From JACZXC01 sp036447375 (GTDB lineage Bacteria; Myxococcota_A; UBA9160; SMWR01), in the NCBI GenBank assembly GCA_036447375.1, contig JAZFUU010000244.1, positions 1 to 23,427 of the forward strand: a DNA stretch of 23,427 nt, read 5' to 3'. Shown one piece after another: positions 22,016 to 23,427 of this stretch. Position 1 is the stretch's first letter. Each line of letters begins with the position of its first letter. The translations under genes and the position numbers were made by a program. The notes beneath the pieces are model-generated. The model had not been told where the DNA came from and did not search any database. It saw only the letters and a list, made by a program, of their open reading frames with translations.

Positions 22016-22861
22016 GTGGAGTTCATTCGGAACTGGATCGAGAAGTCGGCCTACAGCGTCGCCCTGGGCGTCGAGCTCGAAGAGCTCACCGCAGACGCGG
22101 CGCGGCTGCGACTTCCCTACTCCGACGGGAATTCGAATCCGGGCAAGGCGCTTCACGGAGGCTGCGCGGCCTCGCTGGCCATGATCGGCGCTCACGCCGT
22201 GGCGCGCGGGGCCATGGGGGCGGAGTCGGGCCCCTGGCACACGGCAGCTCTTCAGGTGAACTACCTCGCCGCGGCGAAGGACGAAGCGGTCGTCGCCGAG
22301 GCGCGACTGCTGCGCCGTGGCAAGGCCATGTGCTTCGCCGAGGTCGATGTTCACACGGAAGACGCCAAGCCCATCGCCCACGCGACGGTGATGGTGCGCG
22401 GGCGTTTCGGCGCCGAGCCTGCGCTGCCGGTTGCCGCCACGGGAGATGCCGGCGAGTCCGACCCGGGACCCATGGGCCCCTTCATCGGGCGCGTTCCCTT
22501 CATCGGGAACCGCGGCATCGCGGTCGAACACATGACCGGCGGCCGTTCGCGCCTGATCATGCCCTATCGAGATTCCAACGGGGACCAGTGCGGCGGCGTC
22601 CACGAGGGCGCCGTGCTCGCGCTGCTCGACACCACCGGCGCCATGGCGTCCTGGGCCGAGACCGGCCCTGGGAACTACCGGGCGTCGACCCCTTCGATCC
22701 AGGCCCAGCTGCTGGCGTCGCCACCGAAGGATGACTACGTGGCCTACGGGCGCCTGGTGCAGCGCGACAACGAAATCCTGTGGAGCGACGTCGAAGTTGC
22801 CGGGGCCTCGGATGGCAAGCTCTGGGCTCGGGGAACCGTGATCTACCGGATCCTCACGTAA
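22016..22861 (+). CDS. Double-hotdog (PaaI-like) acyl-CoA thioesterase
   Basis: A 281-residue protein with two hotdog domains in tandem (about 5-132 and 150-281). Each has a PaaI-type helix start: NPGKALHGGCAASL (41-54) and QCGGVHEGAVLALLDTTG (191-208). The second has the expected acidic residue, Asp205, for hydrolysis. The first has no acid at that place, so only one half may be catalytic. Likely role: release of acids from CoA thioesters. The GTG at 22016 lies 2 bp after the dehydrogenase stop with AAGGG upstream; a GTG at 21989 is an in-frame alternative. It is cotranscribed with the alcohol dehydrogenase and converges with the gene at the right edge. Confidence 0.87.
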   Translation: MEFIRNWIEKSAYSVALGVELEELTADAARLRLPYSDGNSNPGKALHGGCAASLAMIGAHAVARGAMGAESGPWHTAALQVNYLAAAKDEAVVAEARLLRRGKAMCFAEVDVHTEDAKPIAHATVMVRGRFGAEPALPVAATGDAGESDPGPMGPFIGRVPFIGNRGIAVEHMTGGRSRLIMPYRDSNGDQCGGVHEGAVLALLDTTGAMASWAETGPGNYRASTPSIQAQLLASPPKDDYVAYGRLVQRDNEILWSDVEVAGASDGKLWARGTVIYRILT

Positions 22862-22902
22862 GGGTCGACGCTGCCGAGGTCACTCGGGTCCTCTTCGCGC
22901 CC

Positions 22903-23427
22903 TCAACGGAACAAATTCCCCAGCCCCGCGATAAACGGCTTCGGGTCGTTGATCCCCTGGGTCTGGAGCTCGGTCGCGAGACTCGCGGGAAGCACGTCGT
23001 TGCCGGCGAGCACGTCCATGAGGAAGACCTCGTCGAATGTCCAGGACGTTCCGCTCGAGCTGTCGATGTCCACTCGATCTCCGCTCGGGGCGCCTGCTCC
23101 GCCAACCAAGGTAATGTCGAAGACGAAGCCTCCCCCTCCGCCGCCGGACGGATTGTTCACGATCGCCTCGACGAAGGGGATCTCGAGCATCTCCTTCTGG
23201 GCCGCGTTCGCCCCGTCGAGCAGGGGATCGCGCTCGAGATCGAGCCGCCCCTTGACCGATGTACCGGCGTGTTCAGAGATTTCAGGCCGACGTCGCATGG
23301 CGTGATCCAGCGCCTCGTGCTGATACACCGCCCGCGCTTTGCGCTGAGCCCCGAGGACCGCTCCCTGGACTGATCCCGCTTGCTTGAGAACATGCTGAGG
23401 CAGGTCCGGAGGGTCCTCGCCGCTCGA
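22903..23427 (-). CDS. Unrecognised glycine-rich protein, C-terminal part
   Basis: The frame stays open from the stop at 22903 to the right edge (174 codons) and shows no clear start, so the gene probably begins outside the window. A GTG at 23328 could start it, but the protein-like sequence before it (QHVLKQAGSVQGAVLGAQRKARAVYQ broken by no stop) argues for continuation. The visible part has a polar, Gln/Ala-rich helical segment, then PSGGGGGGFVFDITLVGGAG, then an acidic Ser-rich stretch and a C-terminal FDEVFLMDVLAGNDVLP. No signal peptide or catalytic motif can be seen. Function unknown; it may be a structural or surface-associated protein. Confidence 0.6.
   Translation of the reverse strand, partial: SSGEDPPDLPQHVLKQAGSVQGAVLGAQRKARAVYQHEALDHAMRRRPEISEHAGTSVKGRLDLERDPLLDGANAAQKEMLEIPFVEAIVNNPSGGGGGGFVFDITLVGGAGAPSGDRVDIDSSSGTSWTFDEVFLMDVLAGNDVLPASLATELQTQGINDPKPFIAGLGNLFR

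Noticed and set aside
22874..22887. Short CCGAG/CTCGG hairpin after the thioesterase gene as a terminator
   Set aside because: Only 5 bp of stem and no T-run; likely chance in this base composition.
1..23427. Mobile elements, integration sites, CRISPR arrays, tRNA or rRNA genes
   Set aside because: No transposase or integrase motifs, no terminal repeats, no regularly spaced repeats and no tRNA-like or rRNA-like segments were noticed by reading; a tRNAscan/Infernal run was not possible.

Overview
The window is a G+C-rich, gene-dense stretch of a Gram-negative genome: it has two small lipoproteins, an exported c-type cytochrome and many GTG starts. Gene content (a matrixin-type protease, luciferase-like monooxygenases, acyl-CoA dehydrogenases, amidohydrolases, a PhyH dioxygenase, an Alg5-like glycosyltransferase) recalls uncultured Myxococcota/Desulfobacterota-grade or Binatota-like bacteria, but that placement is inference. 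No rRNA, tRNA, CRISPR array, insertion sequence or phage gene was seen.

Left part (1-7142): the end of a zinc protease and a seven-helix membrane protein on +. A - strand group follows: aldehyde dehydrogenase, EEP-family hydrolase, COG0523 metal-GTPase and a two-domain c-type cytochrome, the last two coupled by a GTGA overlap. A glycosyltransferase (+) converges with a luciferase-like oxidoreductase (-). A 12-bp perfect inverted repeat lies in the 307-bp divergent gap before the glycosyltransferase.

Centre (7250-14410, +): a tight catabolic operon resembling the mycobacterial igr locus, which removes the last three side-chain carbons of cholesterol. It encodes a two-subunit acyl-CoA dehydrogenase, a MaoC-DUF35 hydratase subunit, a small MaoC hydratase subunit and an Ltp2-type aldolase, then a true thiolase and a short-chain dehydrogenase. 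Catalytic residues are divided between subunits as in the mycobacterial enzymes. The dehydrogenase and hydratase subunit genes alternate. Substrate identity (sterol, bile acid or another branched acyl-CoA) cannot be read from sequence.

Right part (14428-23427): a second luciferase-like oxidoreductase (-) diverges from a hypothetical gene and two tiny lipoproteins (+). A five-gene - strand operon encodes a PhyH dioxygenase, an alpha/beta hydrolase, an amidohydrolase-2 enzyme, a carboxymuconolactone-decarboxylase-like protein and a phosphotriesterase-like hydrolase. The first three junctions overlap. The operon diverges, through apparently overlapping promoters, from a zinc alcohol dehydrogenase and a double-hotdog thioesterase. 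The window ends inside an unrecognised glycine-rich protein gene (-).

Together the genes suggest a heterotroph that degrades complex lipids or terpenoids through CoA thioesters and hydrolytic/oxidative side reactions.
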